Source: a virus
DNA length: 43,830 bases
Direction: 5' to 3' (one strand)
IMG/VR virus record: IMGVR_UViG_3300037838_000080
Coordinates: 1-43,830 of that record
Position numbers and translations under genes: made by a program
Shown here: piece by piece, positions 1 through 7,989 of the stretch
Numbering within the stretch: the first letter of the stretch is position 1
How the letters are laid out: the number at the start of each line of letters is the position of its first letter
Notes under the pieces: generated by a model
Databases searched by the model: none
Told to the model about the DNA's origin: nothing
Seen by the model: only the letters and a program-made list of their open reading frames with translations

Positions 1-1283
1 GTGGAGCAACTCGTTCTAACAGAACCCCAATGAAAATGAAAGATGGATCAATGGCATATGCATTATCCAATTTAGAACATTATGAGGTTGCAGTATGTAA
101 AGATCCAGCAGTACCAATGGCAATCATTACAGATTATAATCCTATAGCAAAAGCAAATTATTCATCAAGTAGAAGAGATGATGATAAAATGGTTATTCAG
201 TGTACAAATATGGGATGTTATGTAGAAAAAGCAGATCTAAACGAATCACAAACATTTGAGCAAAAGGTAGAGGCACTTGTAAGAGAGGGTAAGTCAAGAG
301 AATCAGCAGAAAAGATTGTAGGTTCATTTGTTCATAAAGAGAGAACATTTGGTCATTCTGATGGTAAAGTTGAGTATAAAGATCCTAATGATAAAGAAAC
401 TAATACTGATAAAATAATGGAGAACGCTAAAGAGTCAGCAAAGAAACCACATTTAAAAAATACATCTGCATATCAAACTGAAGCAGGTAATGATCAATTA
501 GGTGGTCAAGGTAAAACAGAAGATGATAAAGATAAACGAGAAAAAGAGGATGAAGAGAAAGATAATGATGAGGTTAAACGTAGAGACCATTCTGATGCAG
601 GTGGAGATATACATTCTATGTATAATCAAAATGTAGGCAGAGAAGCATCATCAGGACGTAAATTGAAAGGTGATACAACTGCAAACCAAGTTGGAGGCGT
701 AAGAGGAGGATTAGATCCACATTTTCAAGGAAGTGGAGAAACCAATGATATTAATATTGTTCAAGAAGAACCTGAAAGAGCCGAAGATAAAGGAGCAGCA
801 AATATTAAACTAGTTAAATCAGAAAGAGTGGGTGATATGAATTCTCCGTCATATGAAGGAGCTTATAATGAAGGTGCTGATGATGTTAGAGAGAATATCA
901 AGTATGGAGCACCAAAACTTACAACTGATCTTGCTCATAAAGTGTTAGGAGCAAAAAAAATTAAGGCAATCAAATACTCTCTTGAGAAACACGCACAAAT
1001 ACAACAATTAAAGAAGATAAAAGGAAAATTACCTGAATTAGGAGATGTAGATACGGAAGATTTTGATAATGATCAAACATCACAAGGTCAATCCTCAAAT
1101 CAAAAATTCCATAATCATTATGATCCTATGACACTTGATCAATATGCAACCAGTGATATTAAAGGAGATTCAAATAAATTACTTAATATTAAACTTAGAA
1201 AACACGCACAAACACAAACATTAAAAAAGATTAATAATTCACTTGGTGATGCTCGTGGATGTACTGAACATCTTCACGAATAA
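1..1283 (+). CDS. Probable prohead protease, C-terminal part with scaffold-like tail (5'-partial)
   Basis: The frame is open from base 3, so the first ATG at 30 is unlikely to be the start and the gene is cut by the window edge. The first visible 35 residues include EVAVCKDPAVPMAIIT, which resembles the last strand of HK97-type prohead proteases (pattern EvslvdxPAnpxA); the catalytic part would lie upstream. The rest is very hydrophilic, rich in K, E, D and Q, like a scaffold domain. A helical segment reads KVEALVREGKSRESAEKIV. A short motif, KHAQxQxLKKI, occurs twice near the C-terminus (about 980-1020 and 1200-1232). It sits just before a scaffold-like gene and the capsid gene, the usual place for a protease. 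Family assignment is inference from one motif plus order. Confidence 0.5.
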   Translation, partial: GATRSNRTPMKMKDGSMAYALSNLEHYEVAVCKDPAVPMAIITDYNPIAKANYSSSRRDDDKMVIQCTNMGCYVEKADLNESQTFEQKVEALVREGKSRESAEKIVGSFVHKERTFGHSDGKVEYKDPNDKETNTDKIMENAKESAKKPHLKNTSAYQTEAGNDQLGGQGKTEDDKDKREKEDEEKDNDEVKRRDHSDAGGDIHSMYNQNVGREASSGRKLKGDTTANQVGGVRGGLDPHFQGSGETNDINIVQEEPERAEDKGAANIKLVKSERVGDMNSPSYEGAYNEGADDVRENIKYGAPKLTTDLAHKVLGAKKIKAIKYSLEKHAQIQQLKKIKGKLPELGDVDTEDFDNDQTSQGQSSNQKFHNHYDPMTLDQYATSDIKGDSNKLLNIKLRKHAQTQTLKKINNSLGDARGCTEHLHE

Positions 1284-1311
1284 CCAACATAATATAAACG
1301 TTTACACAATC

Positions 1312-1319
1312 TTTATAAG
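1312..1319 (+). promoter_or_regulatory. TATA box for the scaffold-like gene
   Basis: TTTATAAG lies 35 nt before the ATG at 1347. A second AT-rich box, CTTATATAA (1322-1330), lies closer, so the exact promoter is uncertain. Confidence 0.4.
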
Positions 1320-1346
1320 CACTTATATAATAGTTTCTATAACAAC

Positions 1347-1904
1347 ATGACTATCGAAGAAATCGCAAAATCAAGCGACGACAAGAAAGTAGAAGAAAAA
1401 GATGAAGAGAAAGATGCTAAAAAATCTTTTGATGAAACATTGATTGAAACTCTTTCAACTTTGACAGAACACGTTAAAGCACAATCAGAATCCCTAGTTG
1501 CACTCGATGAGAGACTTACAAAAGCCCTCGAAGAGAAACCAGAGACTCAACTGGACTTCCCAAATACTTCAGATGATGAAGGAATTGGTGAAGACGTAAA
1601 AGTCCCAGATACCTATCAATCCAATTCTGTTCAAGCAGAATTAGATGCTGATGGCGAAGGTGCAGAGAAAGATCCAGAAGACCTTGTTATGCAAGAAAAA
1701 TCTGAGAAAACTAACTTTGATTTCACCACTGAGACTCCAAGACCAGCAGCATCTGTTGAAACTATAAACAAATCAGAGCAATCTGAATTGAATATGGTTC
1801 TAAAAGATGCACGAGAACAAGGTTTCGACAGTTTATCTGTCGTAGCACAACGAATTTTGAAAGGTGATTACTACACTCCTACACAAGAGGAGGCATGGTT
1901 CTAA
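1347..1904 (+). CDS. Scaffold-like acidic protein upstream of the capsid gene
   Basis: This 185-residue protein is strongly charged and acidic. Residues 12-30 are almost all K, E and D, and residues 30-65 (FDETLIETLSTLTEHVKAQ and onward) form a probable coiled coil. The middle is disordered and acidic, and the C-terminal 40 residues are again helical. Such proteins immediately before the major capsid gene usually act as assembly scaffolds or as a delta domain supplied in trans. The stop codon TAA overlaps the capsid start as TAATG, so the two are probably translationally coupled at a set ratio. There is no recognisable catalytic motif. The role is inferred from composition and position only. 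Confidence 0.6.
   Translation: MTIEEIAKSSDDKKVEEKDEEKDAKKSFDETLIETLSTLTEHVKAQSESLVALDERLTKALEEKPETQLDFPNTSDDEGIGEDVKVPDTYQSNSVQAELDADGEGAEKDPEDLVMQEKSEKTNFDFTTETPRPAASVETINKSEQSELNMVLKDAREQGFDSLSVVAQRILKGDYYTPTQEEAWF
1887..1893 (+). promoter_or_regulatory. Shine-Dalgarno site of the major capsid gene
   Basis: GAGGAGG ends 10 nt before ATG 1904 but only 1 nt before ATG 1895. This spacing favours the downstream ATG as the real capsid start. It is one of the strongest SD sites in the window, fitting high output of a promoter-less internal gene. Confidence 0.7.
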
Positions 1905-3118
1905 TGGTTCAAATCAGAACTATTGACGAACTAGAGGCACTCTATTATGGACAGAATAGAAACCTAATCAGAAAAGCTGATTCCCCTGTTACTACATCAA
2001 CATCTGGCGTTTTCAACGCTATATTTGGTGCATATGCATGGGCTCAACTCAACTTAGAAGCAAATGCTTTTGGTATCTTACCAAAAGTTCCTTGGGACAA
2101 ATCTGGTTGGAGGGCAATCACTGCCAAACCAACTTTGAATACGAACCAAGGTAATACAACTCTAGGTGGTACTTCTGAAGGTGGAAATATTGCTGAAACC
2201 GTAAAGCCAACTTTACAAGAGATTGACGTCAGACCAAAAACTGCTCAGTTGCCATTCAGTGCATCTGAAGTTATGGAGTGGCTCGCAACTCACAGTAAAG
2301 ACGATATCTGGGGAGGCTTAGGCTCACTCAGATTATACATGGCTGTTCAGCATAAAGAATTCATGAATAGAATGTTGCTCGCAGATGTTGAATCAGAAGC
2401 AGCAGGAGCAAGTGCAAATAACGCAGGTACAACCAATTTCGAATCATTGGATAGAATTATTTCTTCCAATGCAGAAGAAACAGCATTAGGTGGTACTTAC
2501 GATGGAATGTACGATCCTTGGGCAGCTAACGCTACCATTGACCGTGACGGTTCAAGCACTTTTGACTGTACTGTTGAATCAGCATCAGGTACAATAGGAA
2601 CAGATGGTGTTCTTACCGATGATACACTACGAACTTTCCTTAGAAAGATCCGTATTGCAGCAGGTAAAGATCCAAACGTATTCCTAGGTTCTCACGAAGT
2701 TTATTCCGAAATACAAGGCTTATACATGCCTTCAGTCCGTATTCCAAACCCTTACGGTGAAGCATTAGTACAAGTTGATGTAAACGGTATCCAAACTTTC
2801 AAAGGAACTGGAGTCGGAATTCACGTAGATTCTATCTATGGTATCCCATTCATCCCTTCAAAAGATGCCCCATCTGGTGGCGGAAATGAAGTCGGAAGAC
2901 TATTTGCATTAGATACTTCTGATGCAGAAGGTTACGGATATCCAAGAATTGGAATTCAAGTCGCAATCCCAACTGAGTACTATGAAGCAACACGTAGAAC
3001 ACCAGCTTATCCATTCGTGAACAACGCTTTCGTTGAGAAAGGTGTTTACAGAACAATGGGTGAAACCGTTTGTCGTCACTTCAAATCACAAGGTAAGATC
3101 AGAGACATTAAACTCTAG
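1904..3118 (+). CDS. Major capsid protein (probable HK97 fold)
   Basis: The 404-residue product follows the scaffold-like gene in the canonical position and has the expected length. It begins MVQIRTIDELEALYYGQN and is rich in small polar residues and beta-prone stretches, without enzyme motifs or membrane segments. An in-frame ATG at 1895 exists, but the SD at 1887-1893 points to 1904, which forms a TAATG junction with the upstream stop. Codon use is visibly different from the neighbours: many C-ending codons (AAC, TTC, TAC, ATC), as expected for a very highly expressed gene in an AT-rich genome. A T-run terminator follows. I infer the HK97 fold from order and length, not from a sequence match. 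Confidence 0.8.
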   Translation: MVQIRTIDELEALYYGQNRNLIRKADSPVTTSTSGVFNAIFGAYAWAQLNLEANAFGILPKVPWDKSGWRAITAKPTLNTNQGNTTLGGTSEGGNIAETVKPTLQEIDVRPKTAQLPFSASEVMEWLATHSKDDIWGGLGSLRLYMAVQHKEFMNRMLLADVESEAAGASANNAGTTNFESLDRIISSNAEETALGGTYDGMYDPWAANATIDRDGSSTFDCTVESASGTIGTDGVLTDDTLRTFLRKIRIAAGKDPNVFLGSHEVYSEIQGLYMPSVRIPNPYGEALVQVDVNGIQTFKGTGVGIHVDSIYGIPFIPSKDAPSGGGNEVGRLFALDTSDAEGYGYPRIGIQVAIPTEYYEATRRTPAYPFVNNAFVEKGVYRTMGETVCRHFKSQGKIRDIKL

Positions 3119-3133
3119 TCGAACCAAAATAAA

Positions 3134-3149
3134 TTTTTTATTTTTTTTA
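3134..3149 (+). terminator. T-rich terminator after the capsid gene
   Basis: A run of 14 T broken by a single A lies 15 nt after the capsid stop. Archaeal RNA polymerase terminates on such U-tracts. No hairpin is needed or seen. Confidence 0.6.
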
Positions 3150-3154
3150 TTACA

Positions 3155-3162
3155 TTTATATA
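3155..3162 (+). promoter_or_regulatory. TATA box of the PEFG-CTERM gene
   Basis: TTTATATA begins 29 nt before ATG 3184, which places the predicted transcription start at or next to the start codon (leaderless mRNA). Confidence 0.7.
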
Positions 3163-3183
3163 CCCATCTCTATAAACAAACTC

Positions 3184-3612
3184 ATGAAGTATTTATTACT
3201 CATGTTACTCGCAGTGACATTCATACCATTGGCATACGCTGACTATTCTTTAGAAGCATATGTTTTGGACGATTCAAATACTGTGGTGATAACAGGGGAG
3301 TCTGTTTCATTGGAAGAAGTTACTTTCATTGTTCAAAGTCCGTCTGGAAACATCATTACAGTTGATCAGATAACTCCGACACATACAGGTCAAATAACAA
3401 CCATGCTGACAGCAGGTGGTGCATTATGGAGTGAAGATGGTATTTACACTGTCAAAGTAATACAAGAAGGGATATCTGAAACCATTGATATAGAGTTATT
3501 GGATGGAAACATAGTCCCAGAATTTGGTGTGATAGCAATGATGATACTTGCAGTGTCAATTGTATCAATATTAATGATAACATCAAAAAGTAGACTGTTA
3601 CAAAGAATCTAA
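3184..3612 (+). CDS. Secreted surface protein with PEFG-CTERM sorting tail
   Basis: This 142-residue protein has three parts. Residues 1-19 (MKYLLLMLLAVTFIPLAYA) form a signal peptide. Residues 20-108 form a beta-rich, Ig-like domain (SLEEVTFIVQSPSGNIIT; DGIYTVKVIQEG). Residues about 110-142 carry VPEFGVIAMMILAVSIVSIL, a hydrophobic helix and the basic end KSRLLQRI. This tripartite tail (PEFG, transmembrane helix, basic residues) is the PEFG-CTERM signal of thaumarchaeal surface proteins, which are thought to be processed by an archaeosortase. The protein should be anchored on the host cell surface, or be carried there during infection. It has its own leaderless promoter and lies between capsid genes, so it may be expressed late. 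Possible roles are superinfection exclusion, cell-surface remodelling or egress; none is shown by the sequence. Confidence 0.85.
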   Translation: MKYLLLMLLAVTFIPLAYADYSLEAYVLDDSNTVVITGESVSLEEVTFIVQSPSGNIITVDQITPTHTGQITTMLTAGGALWSEDGIYTVKVIQEGISETIDIELLDGNIVPEFGVIAMMILAVSIVSILMITSKSRLLQRI

Positions 3613-3677
3613 CAGTCCACACCTTTATTTTATTTAAATGTTTGTCCAATGTTACCAACTTTTAGTTTCTGTAAAAA

Positions 3678-3709
3678 CTTAGTTAACTTATCTTAGTTAA
3701 CTTAACTAA
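3678..3709. repeat. Direct repeat plus inverted repeat, possible operator
   Basis: CTTAGTTAACTTA occurs twice with a 14-bp period (3678-3690 and 3692-3704). Overlapping the second copy is a perfect inverted repeat, TTAGTTAA-C-TTAACTAA (3693-3709). The block lies about 70 bp upstream of the TATA box of the 3807 gene, in one of the longest non-coding gaps of the head region. It could bind a dimeric regulator. Confidence 0.45.
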
Positions 3710-3776
3710 CTTTTTACACGATAAGAAGAGATATAATATAGGGCAAGAATTTATATAATATGAATGATCCTCAATC

Positions 3777-3784
3777 TTTATATA
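3777..3784 (+). promoter_or_regulatory. TATA box of the 3807 gene
   Basis: TTTATATA begins 30 nt before ATG 3807, giving a leaderless or nearly leaderless mRNA. Confidence 0.7.
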
Positions 3785-3806
3785 TGGTTGATATTGATAT
3801 AGAATA

Positions 3807-4199
3807 ATGGCAATCACAATCGCACAGAATTCAGACCATAAGAGTCTAACAGGAAAGACTTTGTCAGTCCAAGCAGAATTGACTTCTAAACTAAAGTCAT
3901 GTGTAGTAGATGTCACCTATGGTGCAGCAGATACTTACACAACTGGAGGAAACACAGTTGACCTTTCTTTGGGTGGTAGAATAAGCACAGTTATCGGAGC
4001 AGAAATACTTCATAGTAATGCAGGTCTACTTTTGCAATATGTCCCAGCAGCAGCAGGGGCAGCAGCCACAGGTAAGATTAAAGCTTATGGTCAAGAACCA
4101 ACGAGTGCCACAGCAACAGTTGTAGCTCTTGGGGAATTAGATGCTAGTGATACGGCAGTCAATTCATTGACCATACGTATTAGAGTATTTGGTTTCTAA
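3807..4199 (+). CDS. Probable capsid decoration or minor head protein
   Basis: The 130-residue product begins MAITIAQNSDHKSLTGKT and contains DVTYGAADTYTTGGNTVDLS, then an Ala/Gly-rich stretch (PAAAGAAATGKIKAYGQEP) and a beta-rich C-terminus. The segment with YTTGG recalls small structural proteins found after the capsid gene in many marine phages, from memory. It has no signal peptide or enzyme motif. It has its own promoter and a T-run terminator, so it is a single-gene transcription unit, consistent with a product needed in many copies. Assignment rests on position, size and composition. Confidence 0.45.
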   Translation: MAITIAQNSDHKSLTGKTLSVQAELTSKLKSCVVDVTYGAADTYTTGGNTVDLSLGGRISTVIGAEILHSNAGLLLQYVPAAAGAAATGKIKAYGQEPTSATATVVALGELDASDTAVNSLTIRIRVFGF

Positions 4200-4202
4200 A
4201 CC

Positions 4203-4216
4203 TTTTTTTTATTTTT
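4203..4216 (+). terminator. T-rich terminator
   Basis: Eight T, one A and five T directly after the stop at 4199; a typical archaeal U-tract. Confidence 0.55.
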
Positions 4217-4223
4217 AATAATG

Positions 4224-4231
4224 TTTATATA
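4224..4231 (+). promoter_or_regulatory. TATA box of the 4253 gene
   Basis: TTTATATA begins 29 nt before ATG 4253. Confidence 0.7.
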
Positions 4232-4252
4232 TGACTAATTGTACAATTAATT

Positions 4253-4522
4253 ATGGTAGAACTTAATCATAATGTTGCTAATGTTAACTCTGATGGTGTA
4301 GTAAAAGGAGGTCACGGAGTTATTGTAGGAGTTAAAGTAACAAAAGCAGGTTCTAGTGGATCTAAAATAGAATTAAAAAACGGTGTTGTCAGTGGTGCAC
4401 CAGTTGAATTTACTGTATATGCAGAATCAACTCAAGATTTAGGTAATATAAATAGACGTTTTGAAGCAGGTATTTATGCTGATATCACAGGCGATGCAGA
4501 GTATTTAATAATATTTAAATAG
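4253..4522 (+). CDS. Small beta-rich probable head decoration protein
   Basis: The 89-residue product has an all-beta look: short hydrophobic strands alternate with Gly, Ser and Asn turns (GVIVGVKVTKAGSSGSKIEL, then IYADITGDAEYLIIF). Similar 80-100-residue proteins occur beside capsid genes of marine tailed phages and are thought to sit on the head; this comparison is from memory. It is a separately promoted single gene between the capsid and head-tail adaptor genes. No catalytic, metal-binding or membrane features are visible. Confidence 0.45.
   Translation: MVELNHNVANVNSDGVVKGGHGVIVGVKVTKAGSSGSKIELKNGVVSGAPVEFTVYAESTQDLGNINRRFEAGIYADITGDAEYLIIFK
4514..4521 (+). promoter_or_regulatory. TATA box of the adaptor gene
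   Basis: TTTAAATA begins 29 nt before ATG 4543 and overlaps the end of the preceding gene. Confidence 0.55.
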
Positions 4523-4542
4523 AAAGCAACAGTTATATATTC

Positions 4543-5166
4543 ATGGCAGTAACATATTGTACAGTCGCTGATGTCTCCGATTTTTTACGTGTTCCAATCA
4601 CTGCTACTACTACTCCAAATAAGACTCAAGTTGAAAAGATTATAAATCGAAAGGAAGAGGAGTTAGACAGACGTATAGGTCATACGTTTGGAAGAAATAA
4701 AACAGCATCAAGAGAAGTTCACGATTTACCATTATTATACACTTATGGATGGGGTACACCACTTTTCCTTAAACATAGAAATTGTAGAGATTTAGATCCA
4801 GCATTGGGTGACAAGATAGAGGTATGGGAAGGTGCAGGTAGTACTTATACTGATATTCTAGGTAACTCACAATGGTATGACTTTGAACCAGTTTATGGTA
4901 AACTATTCCTTAGAGGTTATATATTTACAATTATTAGAAAACATAGATGTAGAATTACATATCGTTATGGTGATGATACAGTTCCATTAGATGTAGCAGA
5001 TGCATGTATTAAACTTACAGCAATAGATCTATTGAATTCTAGTTTCAGAATGGATATACTTCCAACTGGTGGAAATGGTGTAGATATGGGTGCTTCTAAA
5101 TCTGATTGGAGAATTGATATAGAGAATTGTATAGATAATAGACAAGAAGTATTCTTTATACCATAA
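4543..5166 (+). CDS. Head-tail adaptor (gp6/gp15-like connector)
   Basis: The 207-residue product begins YCTVADVSDFLRVPI, then has a helix with QVEKIINRKEEELDRRIG. This N-terminal pattern (T-x-x-D-V-x-x-x-L, later a helix with an I-D/E-R motif) is typical of head-tail connector proteins of the HK97 gp6 / SPP1 gp15 group, which bind below the portal. A beta-rich insert occupies residues 50-145, and a second helical part includes VPLDVADACIKLTAIDLL. The order capsid, decoration, adaptor, neck, tail terminator, tail tube supports the call. The next gene starts 4 nt after its stop. Confidence 0.7.
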   Translation: MAVTYCTVADVSDFLRVPITATTTPNKTQVEKIINRKEEELDRRIGHTFGRNKTASREVHDLPLLYTYGWGTPLFLKHRNCRDLDPALGDKIEVWEGAGSTYTDILGNSQWYDFEPVYGKLFLRGYIFTIIRKHRCRITYRYGDDTVPLDVADACIKLTAIDLLNSSFRMDILPTGGNGVDMGASKSDWRIDIENCIDNRQEVFFIP

Positions 5167-5170
5167 TGAT

Positions 5171-6487
5171 ATGCCATCTAAACAAGCAAAATATGTTCCA
5201 AATCTATCAGAAATAGAACAAACCGCTAAAAATACATTCACAAATAAAAGAAGTGCTGTAGATGCAATGGTTCATCAATTAGTTGCTAGAACTAATGGTG
5301 ATATATATTTAAAATTTAGAGAATTAGGAATGGATTATGTACCATTTAAATTAGTGTATAATTCTCGTCCTGTATTAAGAGAATTAAAAAAAGTAAATGA
5401 TACATGGTATAAGAAGTTTAGGACAGCACGTTCAATACGTTTAGAGATAGATCATAAATTCACAAAAGCATATTTTCAAAAAAAAATAACATTTGAAAGT
5501 TGGTTATCAAGTAAATATCCTGAAGTGTCAAAAATACATTATTTTCATATTAGAAATATGGGTGAGGAACACCCAAATATATCTAAATATATAGCAGAAT
5601 TTAATAGAGAAGTACCTGTTGAAAAACAACATCCTAAACTTCAAAGTGATCATAACAAGGCTTCTATTTTAGCAGCACATATTACAGAAAAACGTGCCGA
5701 AACAGTACAGGAGTATAGAATCTTTAAATCATTTACTGGTGAACAGTTATCAAAGTTTCTAGAGAATGAAAAATATATATTTTCAGGTCAATTATTAAAT
5801 AAAAAAGCAGAACCTAACATGGCAAAATTCTTCAAGGCAGATACAAATACATCTGATATAATAAATAAAGTATTAAAAGAAGTTCTAACTAAATTCAATG
5901 ATGATTTTCTAGAATTTGATTTGAATAATATATTAGAAAGTAAACATATGAAGGAAAAATATACTGAATATAATTCACCTAGAAGTGAACAGCATCAGAA
6001 ATGGTTAGAAGAATTACCTGAAATTGAAGCACAGTGGAAAGTGAAACCCAAATTTCCAAATATTAAAAATATAAGGACATGGTTTCTTAAAACAGGATTG
6101 TTTAAATCATATAGATTTAATGATTTTCAAAACATAAAAACAGTTAAAGGAAGAAAGAGTTTCATAGACAGTTCTATATTTCTTATAGCAAATGGTATTT
6201 ACACTAGAAAATTAGGACAAAAAACATTCAAATATACAAGAGACCCAGAAACACCAAATGCATCATTTCGTAAATATAGGGAAACTGCTGGGGCTAAGAT
6301 TAAAGCATCTACCATGATGAGACGTTCAAAGTTAGATATACGTTCTAGAAGAAGAAAGGATAAATATGATAATTGGGATAAAGAGATAGAACGTATTTCA
6401 AGAGGTTGGAATAATAGAGGTACTAAATACTCTAGAATAAGACGAACCAGTGGAAATACTCGTAAACCAAGGAAAGATCCACGGTAA
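5171..6487 (+). CDS. Long basic neck / minor head protein, function unassigned
   Basis: This 438-residue protein occupies the slot of the head-closure / HK97 gp10-like neck protein, but is about three times longer than that family. It is largely helical and basic. The C-terminal 60 residues are extremely rich in Arg and Lys (RRSKLDIRSRRRKDKYDNW and onward) and could contact DNA. A stretch near residue 330, KGRKSFIDSSIFLIANGIYTR, resembles the final helix and strand of gp10-like neck proteins, so the neck domain may be C-terminal with a novel N-terminal part. No enzyme motif is seen. Position is clear; domain reading is tentative. Confidence 0.45.
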   Translation: MPSKQAKYVPNLSEIEQTAKNTFTNKRSAVDAMVHQLVARTNGDIYLKFRELGMDYVPFKLVYNSRPVLRELKKVNDTWYKKFRTARSIRLEIDHKFTKAYFQKKITFESWLSSKYPEVSKIHYFHIRNMGEEHPNISKYIAEFNREVPVEKQHPKLQSDHNKASILAAHITEKRAETVQEYRIFKSFTGEQLSKFLENEKYIFSGQLLNKKAEPNMAKFFKADTNTSDIINKVLKEVLTKFNDDFLEFDLNNILESKHMKEKYTEYNSPRSEQHQKWLEELPEIEAQWKVKPKFPNIKNIRTWFLKTGLFKSYRFNDFQNIKTVKGRKSFIDSSIFLIANGIYTRKLGQKTFKYTRDPETPNASFRKYRETAGAKIKASTMMRRSKLDIRSRRRKDKYDNWDKEIERISRGWNNRGTKYSRIRRTSGNTRKPRKDPR

Positions 6488-6488
6488 A

Positions 6489-6496
6489 TTTAATAA
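6489..6496 (+). promoter_or_regulatory. TATA box of the tail terminator gene
   Basis: TTTAATAA begins 30 nt before ATG 6519. Confidence 0.5.
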
Positions 6497-6518
6497 GTAA
6501 CATACTATTATATAAATC

Positions 6519-6935
6519 ATGGGTGCTTCAAATCTATATGCAACAGTATCTGATACCAAATCACTGTTAGCCGATAATTGGACTATTGGAAACTTACCAG
6601 ATGTAAGTTTTATGTGGGATGAAAGATCAACTGGTTTTATGGATGATAGGAGAGATTTTATACTTTTAACTCCAACAAACGAGGATGCTCAATATTTTAG
6701 TCTTCACGGTGAGGATTTTTTACACTATATAAATGTTAAAATTGATGTACATACATTCCAGAATCTAGAATATCATGAGAATGTGGTTAATGAGGTATTT
6801 CGAATAGTAAAAGCAAATATAAGAAGAACAAATTATGTTGACCTTGTGATTGCTTCATCATATCATGAAAATGATATGTTTAGAAATATATTTAGGCATA
6901 CCATAATAGTCAGATATAGAAAATTGAATCCATAG
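6519..6935 (+). CDS. Tail terminator / tail completion protein
   Basis: The 138-residue product lies immediately before the tail tube gene, the normal place for the tail terminator. It has the expected length and pattern: a central strand INVKIDVHTF, then a helix ENVVNEVFRIVKANIRR, and a final strand pair ending in FRHTIIVRYRK. In tail terminators the helix between these strands follows the same layout (strand, N-x-V-x-E-V helix, R-x-x-I-x-V-R-Y strand). It caps the tail tube at the head side and stops tube growth. Confidence 0.7.
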   Translation: MGASNLYATVSDTKSLLADNWTIGNLPDVSFMWDERSTGFMDDRRDFILLTPTNEDAQYFSLHGEDFLHYINVKIDVHTFQNLEYHENVVNEVFRIVKANIRRTNYVDLVIASSYHENDMFRNIFRHTIIVRYRKLNP

Positions 6936-6941
6936 ATAAAC

Positions 6942-6949
6942 TTTATAAG
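6942..6949 (+). promoter_or_regulatory. TATA box of the tail tube gene
   Basis: TTTATAAG begins 29 nt before ATG 6971. Confidence 0.6.
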
Positions 6950-6970
6950 TCATAATTATAATATAAATTC

Positions 6971-7951
6971 ATGGTTAGAACTGGTGCTCATGCATATGTA
7001 AAATATGATTTCGAGACTTCATATGGTGCTGGAGGAACTGCAAATAAGAAATTTGGTCTACAAGACAAATTATCCAGTCTATCATTAACTAATAATAGAA
7101 CCAATTTATCACAATTAAATCAGAATACTATTCATAAATTCGCTTACGGTCAACAACAAGGAACTGCCTCAATGGGATTTACACTTTCAAATCCTTGGAT
7201 ATTTGGAGCAATTTTAGGTGCACCAGCACCATCAGGTTCATCACCTAACTATATTTATACTTATGGAGCAACAGCAAATCTTAAAACTCCACGAACTATT
7301 CGTATGGAAGTTGGTATTGATGGAGTTTCAGCAGATGTTGTTAGAACATTAAAAGGTGGCTTAGTAAATAATATTTCATTATCAGCCGCAGTTGGTGGAA
7401 TGGTTGAAGGTACAGCGGATATTACTTATGGACAAGAAACAGCACCATCATCATCATTAGGTACAGCCCCTTCAGAACCATCACAAGAATTTCCTTATAC
7501 TTTTGCACATGCAGAATTAACATTAAATGATACAGTGGTTGCACAATGTCAAGATGTAAATCTATCCATTGCACAAAACAGTGAATTATTATACAGATTA
7601 GGATCACATTCTGCAACTGATTCATACAGAAGAGTTTTAGATATTACAGGTTCATTTAGAGCATCCTTCATTAACAAAGATTTATTAGAAAAACTACTTG
7701 CACAAATCAAAGCAGATAGTTCTACAACTTATCAAGAAGAAGTAGATGCTTCTGGAGCAACAGCAAAATTCAAATTAACATTCATTCAAAGTTCTACTAA
7801 CCAAGAAATTGTTATAAATATGACAGGTCTATCAATATCTGACTTGGCAATATCTGGACTAGAACCAGTAGAACCAATATTTGAAGAGATTAACTGGCAA
7901 GTTAAAACTATACAAGTTGTTGCAAAATCAACAGCAGCCACAGAGCCATAA
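6971..7951 (+). CDS. Major tail tube protein
   Basis: The 326-residue product lies between the tail terminator and the tail assembly chaperones. It begins MVRTGAHAYVKYDFETSYGA and contains alternating beta segments such as GTASMGFTLSNPWIFGAILG and the later repeat-like VAQCQDVNLSIAQNSELLYR. Tube proteins of archaeal and bacterial siphoviruses share this start and the scheme of two related beta domains, with conserved Asn-Pro-Trp and NxSL elements. The visible two-fold architecture (about residues 25-160 and 170-320) suggests a tube protein with a duplicated or additional domain. No sheath gene follows, which favours a siphovirus. Confidence 0.8.
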   Translation: MVRTGAHAYVKYDFETSYGAGGTANKKFGLQDKLSSLSLTNNRTNLSQLNQNTIHKFAYGQQQGTASMGFTLSNPWIFGAILGAPAPSGSSPNYIYTYGATANLKTPRTIRMEVGIDGVSADVVRTLKGGLVNNISLSAAVGGMVEGTADITYGQETAPSSSLGTAPSEPSQEFPYTFAHAELTLNDTVVAQCQDVNLSIAQNSELLYRLGSHSATDSYRRVLDITGSFRASFINKDLLEKLLAQIKADSSTTYQEEVDASGATAKFKLTFIQSSTNQEIVINMTGLSISDLAISGLEPVEPIFEEINWQVKTIQVVAKSTAATEP

Positions 7952-7970
7952 TCATAAGTCTTTTATACTA
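7952..7970 (+). promoter_or_regulatory. Duplicated 19-bp promoter element, copy 1
   Basis: TCATAAGTCTTTTATACTA lies exactly 38 nt before the start codon at 7990 and contains a TATA-like TTTATAC. An identical copy at 32915-32933 lies exactly 38 nt before another start codon (32953). The identity and equal spacing mark it as a functional promoter and support the unusual TTG start at 7990. Confidence 0.75.
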
Positions 7971-7989
7971 TAAATTATAAACATTTATA

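Noticed and set aside
3033-3242. Plus-strand 69-codon ORF bridging the capsid end and the PEFG gene
   Set aside because: It crosses a terminator and a promoter in another frame and has no protein-like pattern.
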